Of a stretch of DNA of 64,000 nt, positions 39,484-51,237 are shown piece by piece. The notes beneath the pieces are model-generated. The model saw nothing but the letters and a program-made list of their open reading frames with translations. It did not search any database and was not told where the DNA came from. The DNA comes from Trichuris trichiura (taxonomy: Eukaryota > Nematoda > Enoplea > Trichinellida > Trichuridae). A program made the position numbers and the translations under genes. Location: assembly GCA_037903355.1 (NCBI GenBank), contig JBAJFE010000005.1, positions 4,278,001 to 4,342,000 on the forward strand, given 5' to 3'. Each line of letters begins with the position of its first letter. The first letter of the stretch is position 1.

Positions 39484-42400
39484 CGCATAGAGAAAAAGAG
39501 AGGAAGAAAGTGAGAGGCAGTCGCAGCTCGTCAACCGGTCAAAAGGAACCCTTTATGCGTGTGTGTATGCGCGCGCGCGTATGTGTGTGCCTAGCAAGGG
39601 GAATTCAACCGGCAAGCCAATGGCAGCTGCGACAGATTGATAACGCGCGGGCGGTATAACGACACGTTGCGTCTGGGCCGGTTCACGCGTCTGAAGAGCA
39701 AAGACAGCGCAGCATATAGGTCAATGATGATGACGGCGTAAACTGTTGCTATAAATGGCGACTACGGAGGCCGCGCTTACGGTAAAAGTGGGCCCAATTT
39801 GTGCCATGGTCGATCGAATCAAACGTCCTGCGTTATTAGCACGCCTAGGAGAGCGTGTACGCAACAAGAGGATGAACGCTCGGCTAAGAGCTGCGTGTCA
39901 AACGAGCGCTGCTTCGTCCTTTGTGAAAAATTGTGCGATGGACACATAAACAAAAACGCCTTTTCGTGCCATTGTCGCCGGCCGGTTGGCAACCAACAGA
40001 TGAGAGAAGAGAGTGTGTGTGTGTAGGGGCCGGTTTTTTCCTTCCGTTCGGCGATAAACAACCGGCGCTCGGCGCGACGCAGATAACGATGATGATGATG
40101 ATGAACAAGAGCGCCGGCGAAAAAGAGAACTATTACTACCACTACAATAGCAGCGACACCAAAGAAGGCAACGCGCGCCCGCGCGAGAGAGAGTCAAAGG
40201 GATTTTTCAAGAAGCAAACGCAATTGCGCCATTTGTTGCCTTTCGCTCCGCCTGACTAAACAGACGTGTTCGTTTTTCCAAAAAGGAAGAGCCAGAAAAA
40301 GAGGGAGCGACATTGCGTGACATCAAACACAACTGTTCCCCTCATAGCGCCTCGCCAATGCGCCCGAATAGAATCGTTGCCCATTGGACGGTCGCCCAAG
40401 GCGTGTTTCATTGGCCGACCAACCGGCCGAACGATTGTCGCTGACGTATGCAAATTGCCGCAAGCGAACCGCGTCGGCGCCAACGCGACAGCCGCAGCGC
40501 TGTTGCCGGCAGCAGCGGCGACCGCGATGACAACGACGACAAGGTCAGCGCCGAATAAAACTTCGAATTTAACGCAGCTGCATCGAAGCAGTTCCCGCCA
40601 CGCGCTTTGCATCTGCGCTTACAAGCATCTCTGCAACAATATCCGAACTTCCGACTGACGAGGGGATGAAAACGTTCTGCCTTTCAACGACATCCCGTTA
40701 TATCCTGTTGGCAAGTCGAAGCGATTTGCAATTGTGTACCGTCCAACCAAGGATGAAGCAATAATTAACAGGTGAGCAAACGGGAACGATATTCAACGTT
40801 TGACAGCCGACGGCCGCTTGAATTATGCCTGAACTCACTGTAAGCATTATACTCGGGTCGGTGTGCGAGCTACAGTTGGTCGAGCGGTGGCTTAGCTTGT
40901 TGTAAGGGCTTTGGGACGAAGCTTTCATTTGAAATGGCTCGCACAGAGAAGAAGGCATATACGCTAAACAAGCCAATTTATTCCACTGCGATCGATCGAT
41001 GAGCTAGGCGGCAAAAGTGCCCGCAACCGCATGGCCAACTTTGTCCGAGAGGAACAAAGAGCCCTCCTCCTGCCTGCATCGATTCGCACGGCTTGTACAC
41101 AGCACGGTCGTCGGCTGTTCAAAAAGTGTGCGCACAGATTTGTTGTAAATAACGCGGCATTGAAAGCGCGCGCCATCGTGTCCGGCGGGAAAGCCAACAA
41201 GTAAACAAAGAGGACGACTTTGCGCCAAATGCGAATTTGGCGGCAGCAGCAGCAGCAAAAATTGGCTTTCCCGTTGGAATGATGCGAAAAGGCGCGCTTT
41301 GACGCCGTCAGCGGCAGTAGTGCTCGCTTGTATAATTAAAACATGGTAAATAGGCGTATATACATAATACACGTACACACATGGACACAGTGACACACAG
41401 ACACACAAAACGAGCTCGCGTACATACGGTTGCCTTTCGTTGCATTGCCACTGTCGCAACCGTAAATAGAATCAATGTTGCCAGCGCGCTGCCTGGTCGT
41501 CCTTGTCGCTAAGGGGTTAAAAGGGGCGTCGCTACTGCCGACTCTCTCTTTCTCTCTCGGTCTGTTGTTTAACTGTGTTGTTGCGAGACAGTCCGCCGTT
41601 GGAGACTATCAACGTTGTCAGCGTGTTTTAAAAGGCGGCGCATCCGAGGGACCAAAAGAGCTGTAGGTCGCCGTCATTGGCGCGCTGACAACAGGCGTAA
41701 AATCGATGCACCAATAGTGGAAAAGCAGGCAAAACAACCATTAAGCGCGACAGTTGTTGACGCCTTGGTCGGCATTCGACCGACGCGTCCTCTCTCACCT
41801 TTTCCCTCTTTCTTACCTGTGTGGCGCAACGAAAAGTTGGCTTCGCTGACAGTATACGTCTTAGGGTTGCTCCCGGTTTGGTTAGATTCAATGGTCGACC
41901 GCTGGTTGCCGCTTCGTCCTCGTCTTCGGCCGTTGCCGGAGAAGGTTCCTAAACAAAAAAAAATAAAAGCTCCAAATTTTGCGGCGGATCGCCAACACTT
42001 GAGGAAAACAAGTATACGCGCTAGCAGCGCGCGCGCGCGACAAGCAGCAGCAGCAGCAGAAGCAGGGAGAGAGCAGACGTAAACGAAAGGGCCACTCCCG
42101 GTTGTCAGTGTCGCTTACGTCCCATCAGACATATAAAAAGTTTGTCGTTTTGCTTGCCAGCTTACTTTGCCGTCTGTTTACTTGAATGAGCGCACAAAGC
42201 TGTCGTTAATCGTTAACATAAAACCATTGGAAAAAGGCCGGGTCTTTCCCAGTAGTTGGAGAGATAAGACGACGTTGGCGATGGTCGATGGGGACGACGA
42301 CGACGACACACTACGTGGTTCTTTTAAACTTAAGTTGAGAAGAGACGACTAGCCAGCCGACTATTGTTAATAATAGCGATAAGAAGTGTAACACCATTCA

Positions 42401-45400
42401 ATTTTACCATTGGTGACGCAATATGGAAGGCCACCAAATCGAACAAGGCCCTACCGAATAGCGGTTGGCAATCTCTTGGGAGCCTCTGATGATGGCCAAG
42501 CGGTTGACGACGACGAAGACAACGCTGCGGCTGCTGTTGACGATAGGGAAAATAAAACGCCACAACAAACATTTCGCCGCGGCAATAAGGCGCAGGCGTC
42601 GCCGCCACGACCCTTTTCTTCATTGCTTCAAGCTGACGACAATCGAGCGGAAAATGCAAATCAATAGAGGCATTTTGAATATTAAGTTTTTTTTTAAAAA
42701 AAAAAGTTACGAGCGCGCACACAGCCGCTAAGAGACGGACGGCGCTTCAGTGCTTTCTTCCCTCGCAAGAATACACACATAAGCGCGCGCGCGCGCGCAT
42801 GCTGCTTACGACACAACGTAAGCAGCAGTAAACAGTGCTCATTTGGAATCGATAAATTTGTTGAAACACCATTTGTGGACGCGCAACGATGGTAGACTTG
42901 GAAACCCGAAATTCTTTCTTTTTTTTTAAAAATAGCCATCTCGCCAATACGGACGCAACTTAAAATTAAGATAGAAGAAAGGGCGAACGTTGTTGAATTG
43001 GGAAAAAATTGCTGCATTGACTGTCCTCCACTTTTTAGCTAGAATATATATGTATGTCTTACTTGTTGGGATAGCCATAGGCAGTGACGTTTGGCGGAAT
43101 TGTAGACCAACATGTCGCTACTAGTTGCCATACGCTGTTTGGCTTTGCTTGACAATTGCGTATTAAATAATGAGGGTACGGAGGTCGACCCGCATGCATC
43201 GACCTTGTTTATGCCAAAGAGGCGAAGCCCAAGACGAATGAAGACAATGGACCAACGTTTGCAGAGTTCCCTTTCGCGCCCGTCACCAAACAGAGGCGGC
43301 AGCTCGCGCGGTCACTGCGCTTACGCAACGGACGTGGACGCCTGCAGGGGTCAACAACGCCGTTCTTGCCTGATAGGAATGCACCCGTCGGTGCCCAATA
43401 ATCCTTCGCGTATTGTTTGGTTCGTCTACTTGTCCAGTTGTTTTCGTCGACGGCAAACAACAGCTGCTCGGGTATGTTGCCCCTGGCCGAGGCGCCAATA
43501 ATTGGAAGATTGACCGACCTACCGAAGCTGGACACCAGCCATGCAATCCCAACGGGTTTCAATGCTCACCAATGGATCGTAAGCCGTATGCTAATGAAAA
43601 GTGACAAAAAAACGTAAGAAAAATAAATAAATAAAGCCCACCCTAACCCTGCCATCTCCACCAAAGCGGACATCGCTTCCGGTTAAACCATGTAAAGCGT
43701 GCATGCCCGCTTTGACGATATTTTCAAGAAAAGGGGAAATAGTAAGTTGTTGAGTTCGATACGCCTTTGCGACAATTGGAAGTCCTACCGATTTAGACTT
43801 CGTTTTCTTCTCGCTTTAAAAAATAGTCGTGCCTACCTAAAGCCAAAATTTTATGCAAATTTAGTCTCGCGACTCGCTTCTATGTTGAAAGGAAGAAATC
43901 TTAACTACGTAGACGCCTTATTGATGAGGTGCATCTCAACTCGACGGGTAAAGCGCTATCGTTGTCCGGCGGTCGTAAAGTAGGATACCAACTTCTCCGG
44001 GCAACAAAGGCGGCTTCTTTCAAAAAGATGCGGCCGAGTCGGCGGGAACAGTTTTGCTTGGATGGAAAAAATTCGGTGAAAAAAGGCGAAATTTCCCAAA
44101 AGCCCATCCCCTAAGCATCGGCATGTACCATGCGGAGGTAAACACAGGCGATAAGGGGCAAAGGCGCGTCGTTTGTAAACCAGTTTTGCCACCTGCCTAA
44201 TTTATCGACTTTTTTTTCACATCCTTCCTTCGTGAGAAGAGAAAAGAAGCGACAGTTGCCTGGCAAAGTGGAATTAATCTTGTCGCTTTGCCATCGCTGT
44301 CCGCGAAAGAGCCAGCTGACCCCCCTCGTCGAATGGGAGTGCTTTGCTGACCCTTAAAAAAAGACGTTCGAATAACTGGAAAAATGAAGCCCTCGGCGAG
44401 AGGTGTCGCAATGCGGAAAACGATCAGCCAAACTTCAACTGCGCGATGTAGTGGTACCTTTTCCATTGTTGACGAAAGTCTTTCCTTGCAACTTCTTGTT
44501 GTTGTTGTTGTTGTTGACGAAAGGCTGTTGCTCCCAAGCGTAACGGACGCGAAACTCTTTGGACTTCTCTCTCTCTCTCTCAATTGATCCAACGACGAGA
44601 AGCCGAAGAAGAGAAGGCAACGACGACGCAATCGCTTCGTCGGCTTGGATGACTGGCAAAAGATACCGATTTCCACTGGCGCGGGTAAACAGAGCGATTT
44701 GTAAACATGTTTGCGTGTAAACAACCGCTGGAACCGATTCTACAAGCTACCGGCGTCCATTATCCCGCCTTTGCGCGGAGGCGTGGCTCAACCGCGTTCG
44801 ACGTCGTCCCTTTCGCAGAGACGACATTGATCCCTCCCTGTTCGTAGTAGTCAACTTGGCGCACCCCAAGTCGAACGCGATCGATCGCTTTGTTGTCTTG
44901 AAAATAACCTTCCTTCTTTGGTCGGCAGTTCGAAGCGACTACTAGCATCGCAGCGGCCTTTCGCTTATAGTCTTTGGTTTAAAAGCACCAAACAAGGGCG
45001 CCCAATTAGGGTGTCACTTCCTTGCTAAGGATTTTGTTGTCGTTAGAGAGTGTCCCGCCTTTGGGCTCCCCAAACAAGGGGCGTTACTCTTCTTGAACTA
45101 CAGGATTATCGGCGGGCAATAAGGCTGCCTTGCTAGCAGCGCTTGTAATGGCAATTAAAAGTTCAAATCAATTCATCCAGCCTGCATTGGAGGCAGTGGG
45201 CCCAATTTCTTCCCTTCTCGATTGTTAAACTTATTTGTATCCCGCCAACTGGTCCACTCCCAATGGAACTTTTTGTCGATCGGCCAAGTGGCTGCCGCGT
45301 CGTCTTCTTTCGCGTTTAAAATAAACAACCAACAGCCGTGAACAAAACGAACTGGCGCAACCGCTCAGGGCGACGGTCTAGCGTTAGGCGCAGCTGCCAT

Positions 45401-47473
45401 CCGGTTGCCTTGCGCAAACCTGTTAACAAGAAGGCAGGCCAACAAGGCAAGTCGTTTCGCGCTTTTTATATTCTTTCTTATTTTTTGCATGCTAATGACC
45501 AATGGCTGCATGCATCCCGGCATGGCTGATGACAGTTGTCCATTTTGGCGGGAATTTCTAGTCAACAGTTGATCCGCTAAGCCAATGGCCAAAAAGCAAA
45601 GCCTCATCCGTCAATCCGTGATTGTTTTCGATATGTTCGCTACGTCTCATTGAACCCGCAAGAAGAGTATGCACTGTAAATGTTTTCGTATCCAACATAG
45701 GCTGTTTATTATTGTTCCAAACGAATACAGTGAAGTTTGTAGAGAAGCTACGCATGACTGTATTGTATATTAACAATATTTAATCTTTAACATCACTTTG
45801 TAGTATTCTGAAGTAGCTGCGAGTGAAGAAGAGCTTAAATGCCGCCTTGTTGGCGTTTACTCTTAATCTCTGATCGTTGTTGCTTCGTCTGCGCTAGCCA
45901 ACGTTGCGAATTTGAATTTCTGACGTCAGACGAAGGTACGTACGCTTTTGCCGTTGACAGGTAGACTTGCTGGCTTTGTCAAACGGCAACAGGCATACGC
46001 AATGTTTTTTCAATACGGACTAACAACACACTGTTATACTGTCATCGATAGGCAAATGCTTCCAACTATAGGACCCCCTCCCAGTTAGCGCTGCTAATTA
46101 TAATATATTGTCCGAAGAGCGTCCGAGGTCCATGCTGTGCTATGATAAACATAAATAATAATATAATGAAACAAGAAAAACAGATAGTATTGAAAAAAAG
46201 ATATGAGACATTTTTCGGGCAATGATAGGAGCTCTGCGTCAGCGGAGGCAGTTTTCTAGCTGTAAGCAATATATGACCATAGCTCATTTACGACAAGCTT
46301 CGCTATTCCAACAATGGACGGGATAAGCAGAGCTTTGCGCGGCGGGATAAGGCTTAAGGGCCAAAAGTCGTTAACGCTTGCGTTGCGCTCCTTCTTTTGC
46401 TCACAAAACCTCCGTTTCTTCAAGAAAACTTTATCGATCAATAAGTGCATAACTAGAACTTAATTTTCACTTTAATTAGACGCACTTTCCCCTTCTGCGT
46501 CACTGGAGGCTTTGCCCGTTTTTAAACCTGGCTGACGGGGCTCGTAGCTCTGTTGCGCAGCGTAATGGTGTATATTTTTTTCTGGAAACAAAGCCCGTGT
46601 TCGCGCGGAGTCCTATGAGCCCGAAAAGCAAAGTTTGCGGGCAAAAAGCATAGGTAGAGAAAAAAACGTAGAATTATGCTCTATTGGAAATGTTGTCCGT
46701 CGCCCTCTAACGGCGCGGCATTTGACAAAGGCAAGGGTTAATGACGAGCCACTATTCATGCCTTGCGCGTTGAAAGTAGCGACTTTTTCTTTTTCCTTCC
46801 GCCGCCAAGCAGCCAATACCCGGCACGACGCTTTGGCCATTCATCATCGCTTTGCCCACGGTCATCAATGATTCCGTTGCTTTTAGTCGTAAAAATAGAC
46901 ACTCCTTTGGTTGAAGAAAAAAAGGTGACTACGCGCTTCAACGTTGTAAAAAGGCGCGCTGTGACGCGAGAAACGTTTATTCAATTTGGAAAAGGGGCCA
47001 ACATTTCTTTTCTTAGCAATGCTGCCACGTCGAAGGTGGCACTTTATAATTGCGTAATCTATCTTTGTAGCTTGTTGTTGCCGCGGCAGACAATTAAACC
47101 TTCTTACGTTGCGTCTTTTGAAAGTCATCTCGCCTCGTCGTTCGCCTGTTTACCTTTCAGAGGCAACAGACACAAAGTTGCGCCTATTGAAATGCAGAAA
47201 AGGAAGTAGCTGTGCACGCTAGGTGCTGCCGATTAGCAGTGAAAACGGTTTGTCGTCAAATGCTTCTTCTTCAAATAGCAACGCTGCTATATCAATACAA
47301 GCGGCATCCCGCCAAATGGAATGGAAAATACGGGAGGAGTAGCGGTGCACCCTACGTCAATGGCACTGTAGGAGAATGGCTCCAAAGGGGAAGCAGTAAA
47401 AAATTTAAATTTTTTAAATGAGGGTGTTCCTTGTCCCTGACGCACGCTTTGAGTTTAAGTATAACTTTTGCAG
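39484..47473. other. gene-poor region upstream of FoxP
   Basis: About 8 kb without a recognisable gene. It is rich in simple sequence: a GT run at 40010-40025, ATG repeats near 40088, GC alternations near 42030 and 42785, CGA repeats near 42296, TTG repeats near 44500 and CT repeats near 44570. ORFs up to about 175 codons overlap on several frames and look like shadows of this compositional bias. As the flank of a developmental regulator it may hold enhancers or 5' non-coding exons of FoxP, which is inference only. Confidence 0.45.
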
Positions 47474-50002
47474 TACGTTACTTTGTTGGAGTCTGATGTA
47501 TTCATCATTTCCACAGATAGTCTCAACTTCTTCTATCCTCAAAGCGCCTTTCAACTTCGGCGGAAAGAAGAAAGCCACAGCATATGCAAATTATGCAGCA
47601 ACCCATCTTACGAAATCAAAAGCTGGCAGGAACTGAGTGCTTATATACCGCGTCTGCAAGTCTTAATTTGCCTACAAGTGCAAGGGCTTCGTTGAGACAA
47701 GAAAAAAGGAGAATTATTTTCAAATCATAGTAATTGAACGGAAGGCCAATTTTATTTTTTAAAATAGCGAGTTTTCTACAGTCGACCTTCTACGCTTAAG
47801 CATTATGATTAGAAAGGTGGTAAGTATTAAAAAATTCCTTTATTTTTTTTACCGACTAGATAATCGATTCCTTGTTTGCTTGGACATGCTAACAACACTG
47901 CCACAGATCGCCATTAATGAGACGACTTTTCAAAGAAGGGCTAATGAAGAGTTTGCAGCGAATGCAGACCTACTTGTTCTGCTTAGGTCGACCACTATAA
48001 GACCTTATCGGTTGGCAGTTGTTTGGAATTGGATGGTCGCCTTTATTGCGTCTCTATTTGTTGATAGACGTTGGCTGGATCGATTGTCCAGATAAGAACA
48101 TCATAGGAATAATCTATGGAAGCGTCCAGAGAGAAAGAGAGACAATAAGAAAAAGGAGAGGTATACGCTGAGCAATAAAAGAATTAATAAAAGAGGTATG
48201 AGCCCCGCGGATGCACGCGGCGGGGTAATTGTTAATTACAAGTCCGTCTGACGTACCTTTGAAAGCATAAAGTCGCTTCGAGTTCGCCTTTTCAAGGCAG
48301 CAAAATGGAGAAAAGCGTACGCACCTTTGGGAGTCCAAATCAAAATTTTGACGTTCATAAATAAGTGCATTTTTCAACGGTTTGTTTACGCCTAATGGGG
48401 AATTATTAGCCCAATTTGGAGTAAAGAGTCATTTGTAAACTGAGCAAAGCCGTGCGAGCGTAACATCTGTGCCAATGATTCCGCGGCCGTCGTTCCCGCG
48501 CTTGATTTGATTTCAACAAAAATGACTAATCGCACCGTGCGTGAATGCTCATTTTCCAGGCGAGATTTAAACCGAGCAGCCAATGTTAAACAAAAAGTAA
48601 TCATTTTTCAATAGCTTTTTGACCAACGCTGTCAACAATGGGAAGCAGCTCGCGCGATGATGTGTTGATGCTGCATAAACGGTTTTCAGCTTTGCAATAT
48701 TGCACGTTTTGTTTACGTAAGCTTTTTTTCAAACGCCATTTCGAGTGGCCATACTTCGAGCCCGCGTAAAGTCCATTTTCAAATTAAGCCTTATAATGTA
48801 ACATACCGTTTTGACGATCATTACTTTGTGTTCAGCTGGGCGAAAGTGTCAGTTCATTCAGTTTGCCAGGCGTTCTCGTTGCTAAGATTAGTTTGACGCG
48901 TAACGGCCTTTCGACTGAACGCTGTAAACTCTGAAATATTGGCAAAACAAGAAAATAAGTTGCTCACGATCATTACATGTTTAGTATTGATTTCAGGGAG
49001 ATTAAACTGAACAAACAAGAGACAAGTCGAAGTGATGCTCTGCAGTGGCTTACATGATCGCTGTTCGTTTAGCCATTTTCCATTTTGCAGTCGAAGGCAA
49101 ATAACTGCGGGACAAAATGGTATTCAGTTGCTTTCCATTTCGCTGACGACGACAACTAACCGTGGTGATCGAATCTCCAATGCGTTACAAGTAAAAATTG
49201 AAAGAACGTTTAATCAACCAGCTTGAACATATAACGCTTTCGACCATTGCTTTTCTTCTGTTGCGAAAATGATGAATTTTTAGAGGCTAAGTTTAACTTT
49301 GAAATTTTAACAATCAGCTCTCATCAGCTCAAGTCCGTAAGGACAACAAGTATGCGGGATATGTATCGCATTCAGAAGATGTTCGTTCGCCAATAGCTAA
49401 TCGTTTTGCTAGTATTGAATCGCCATTCCGTATGATCAATTCTTCAAAGTGGCTTTGCGCATTACGCTTCTGGGAAATTTTTCGTATAACGAATTGTCAG
49501 ACAGATTCGGTAAATCAAATCATTTCTTCAATTTTATCTTTTGAACAGCATAAGAGCGTATTGACCAATAATGGCTTTGCGAAGAAATGGAAAAGTTGTA
49601 AAGCCGATATAACCTTTGTTTGGCCCTTCGAAGCGGAAGGAGGAATCATATTTTTTTTCAGCGCTTTCTCTTCCGCTGTTGGTCCAATGTTTCTCTCGTA
49701 AAGTCGCGCGGAAGCTGTGAAGAACTGAGAACATGAGATTCAGTTTTTCCGCTTCAAGTTTGATTTTTCAAAGGCGTACTGCAATCGATTTTGAAACTTC
49801 GGAAACCTAATGATTGGTACGATAAATGCTGTGTTCACAGTTTTCATATTGTGATGAAACTAGGAATGGTTCAACAGGGTTTCGGTGGAAGGAATTTTTT
49901 GTAATCATTCCAGTAGGCACTTCTCATCTTTTAGAAGACGTATACAGCTTCGTTGATGCGGGATCGATTTTTACTACTCATATAATTCGAAGGAGACCCT
50001 AA
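47474..50002 (+). CDS. possible multi-exon gene of unknown function, structure unresolved
   Basis: Several protein-like segments lie in order on one strand, each behind a good acceptor: about 47474-47680 (IISTDSLNFFYPQ and a CxxC in SICKLCSNP), 48836 onward (LGESVSSFSLPGVLVAKISL), 49091-49190 (AGQNGIQLLSISLTTTTNRG), 49318-49509 (YAGYVSHSEDVRSPIANRF), 49549 onward (HKSVLTNNGFAKKWKS), and 49841-50002 (FRWKEFFVIIPVGTSHLLED, YSFVDAGSIF, stop at 50000). Donors GTAAAA (49191) and GTAAAT (49510) fit two of the exon ends. I could not join all segments in phase and do not recognise the family. It might be one gene, two genes, or a decayed gene. Confidence 0.35.
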
Positions 50003-50741
50003 CGCGCCCCTTTTTGAGTAGGCACTCACCCCTTCCACTTTAGGCATAACCGACAGTAGCCGTTCCGTCCAATGATGAAGGAATGCGTTTTTTAAACACT
50101 GACTTTTGAATTTTGCAATGCTTCAGCACTGATAAATAAAGCGAGCATAATTCATTGTTCATTTGCATACGGAACGAAATGGGATGCTTCTCGAATAGGC
50201 CTTTGTCAAGGCAAAATCTTACTCGCCGTAGAAAGCATTTTTTACAGGCTGTAAGCGCATGTGTGTTTGTGGAGTTTTATTGGTTTTATGGAAGAAGTTG
50301 ACCTCGTTTGTAATGAGAAGCTGATGAGATTTTTTAAAAAAATTAGCGCTTTCGAAAGGAAGAGAAAATTTATTCTAACATACGAAAGCTTGCACTAATA
50401 AAAACCGCGTCAAGTTGTATTGTTTGTTTCACGAAAGCTTCATCCTAATGCTGACGTAGAAAAAACCAGCCACAATTGAAGTGCAAAATTTCGCTTAATT
50501 CTGGAAAGTCGATTGACGTTGAGAAACGGAAATTTTTAAATTTTTAAAAATAAGTACTTACTTATCATTATCCTGTATCACTCATAGATTTTAATGAGGA
50601 GGTTATACAATTGCGTTGAGCGCATATGCGTTTAGGCGCCTTACCTCCGGTTTACTTATTTTTAATGCAAGCTTACAAGAGCCAGAAATTTTCGAAGAAT
50701 TTTAATTTGTATATATATTTTTTAAAATTTAGTTAGAATGC

Positions 50742-51029
50742 TTATCCTGATGGGTTTAATCCTACTCGTTCTCCGGCTATGTAAACAAGCATCATTACCA
50801 ATTTTAAGTTAAATAAATCGAGAGCTGCGAATTGCAAATTTGTAATTTTTGCTCCATTGTTTGCAATATGAGAAGCTCCTTGAGAATGAATACTGTCACT
50901 CATAAAACGCGCAACTGCAATTGAAGCATAAAAGCCTATTAAGTGGCTCAAAGCACCTGGAAATTGTCATATTTGCTGTAAGCGAGCTAAATGTTTATTT
51001 AAAGGCTCGAATAAAGTGGAATTAGCCAT
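50742..51029 (-). other. 95-codon ORF interrupted by a single TGA
   Basis: An ATG at 51029 opens a frame of 95 codons to TAA at 50742, broken only by TGA at codon 21 (50969-50967). Read through, the peptide is continuous in character across the TGA: LARLQQI before it, QFPGALSHLIGFYASIAVAR after it, ending YIAGERVGLNPSG. If TGA is Trp the piece could be a mitochondrial- or mollicute-type insert. Alternatively TTTCCAG directly after the TGA is a splice acceptor, and only the downstream 74 codons are an exon. I do not recognise the protein. Confidence 0.3.
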
Positions 51030-51205
51030 AGCTCAATGAAAATGTGTACTCAGCTAGTCTAGTGCTTCTTAAACGGTAAAGATAATAATATTAAAAGCAG
51101 AAATGAAGAGTCAACTTCAATTGAAAGCAGCTAAATACGAGTGCCGAAGAATTCAAACACAATTTCCAATGTAGCGAAGGCAGAATGCTGAAATTAAGTT
51201 TAATT

Positions 51206-51237
51206 GATATCCAATAACCTCACAGTTATTGGGTATC
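51206..51237. repeat. 13-bp stem hairpin
   Basis: gatatccaataac and gttattgggtatc pair at 12 of 13 positions around a 6-base loop (ctcaca). It lies about 180 bp from the TGA-interrupted ORF. It is not clearly a terminator, since only a short T/A stretch follows. Confidence 0.6.

Noticed and set aside
41615..42082. 155-codon + ORF with basic residues
   Set aside because: Lies in GC/CG-repeat DNA. Other frames are open too and no motif or splice context was seen.
43209..43562. 117-codon minus ORF
   Set aside because: Overlaps equally open + frames of 63-129 codons and shows no motif.
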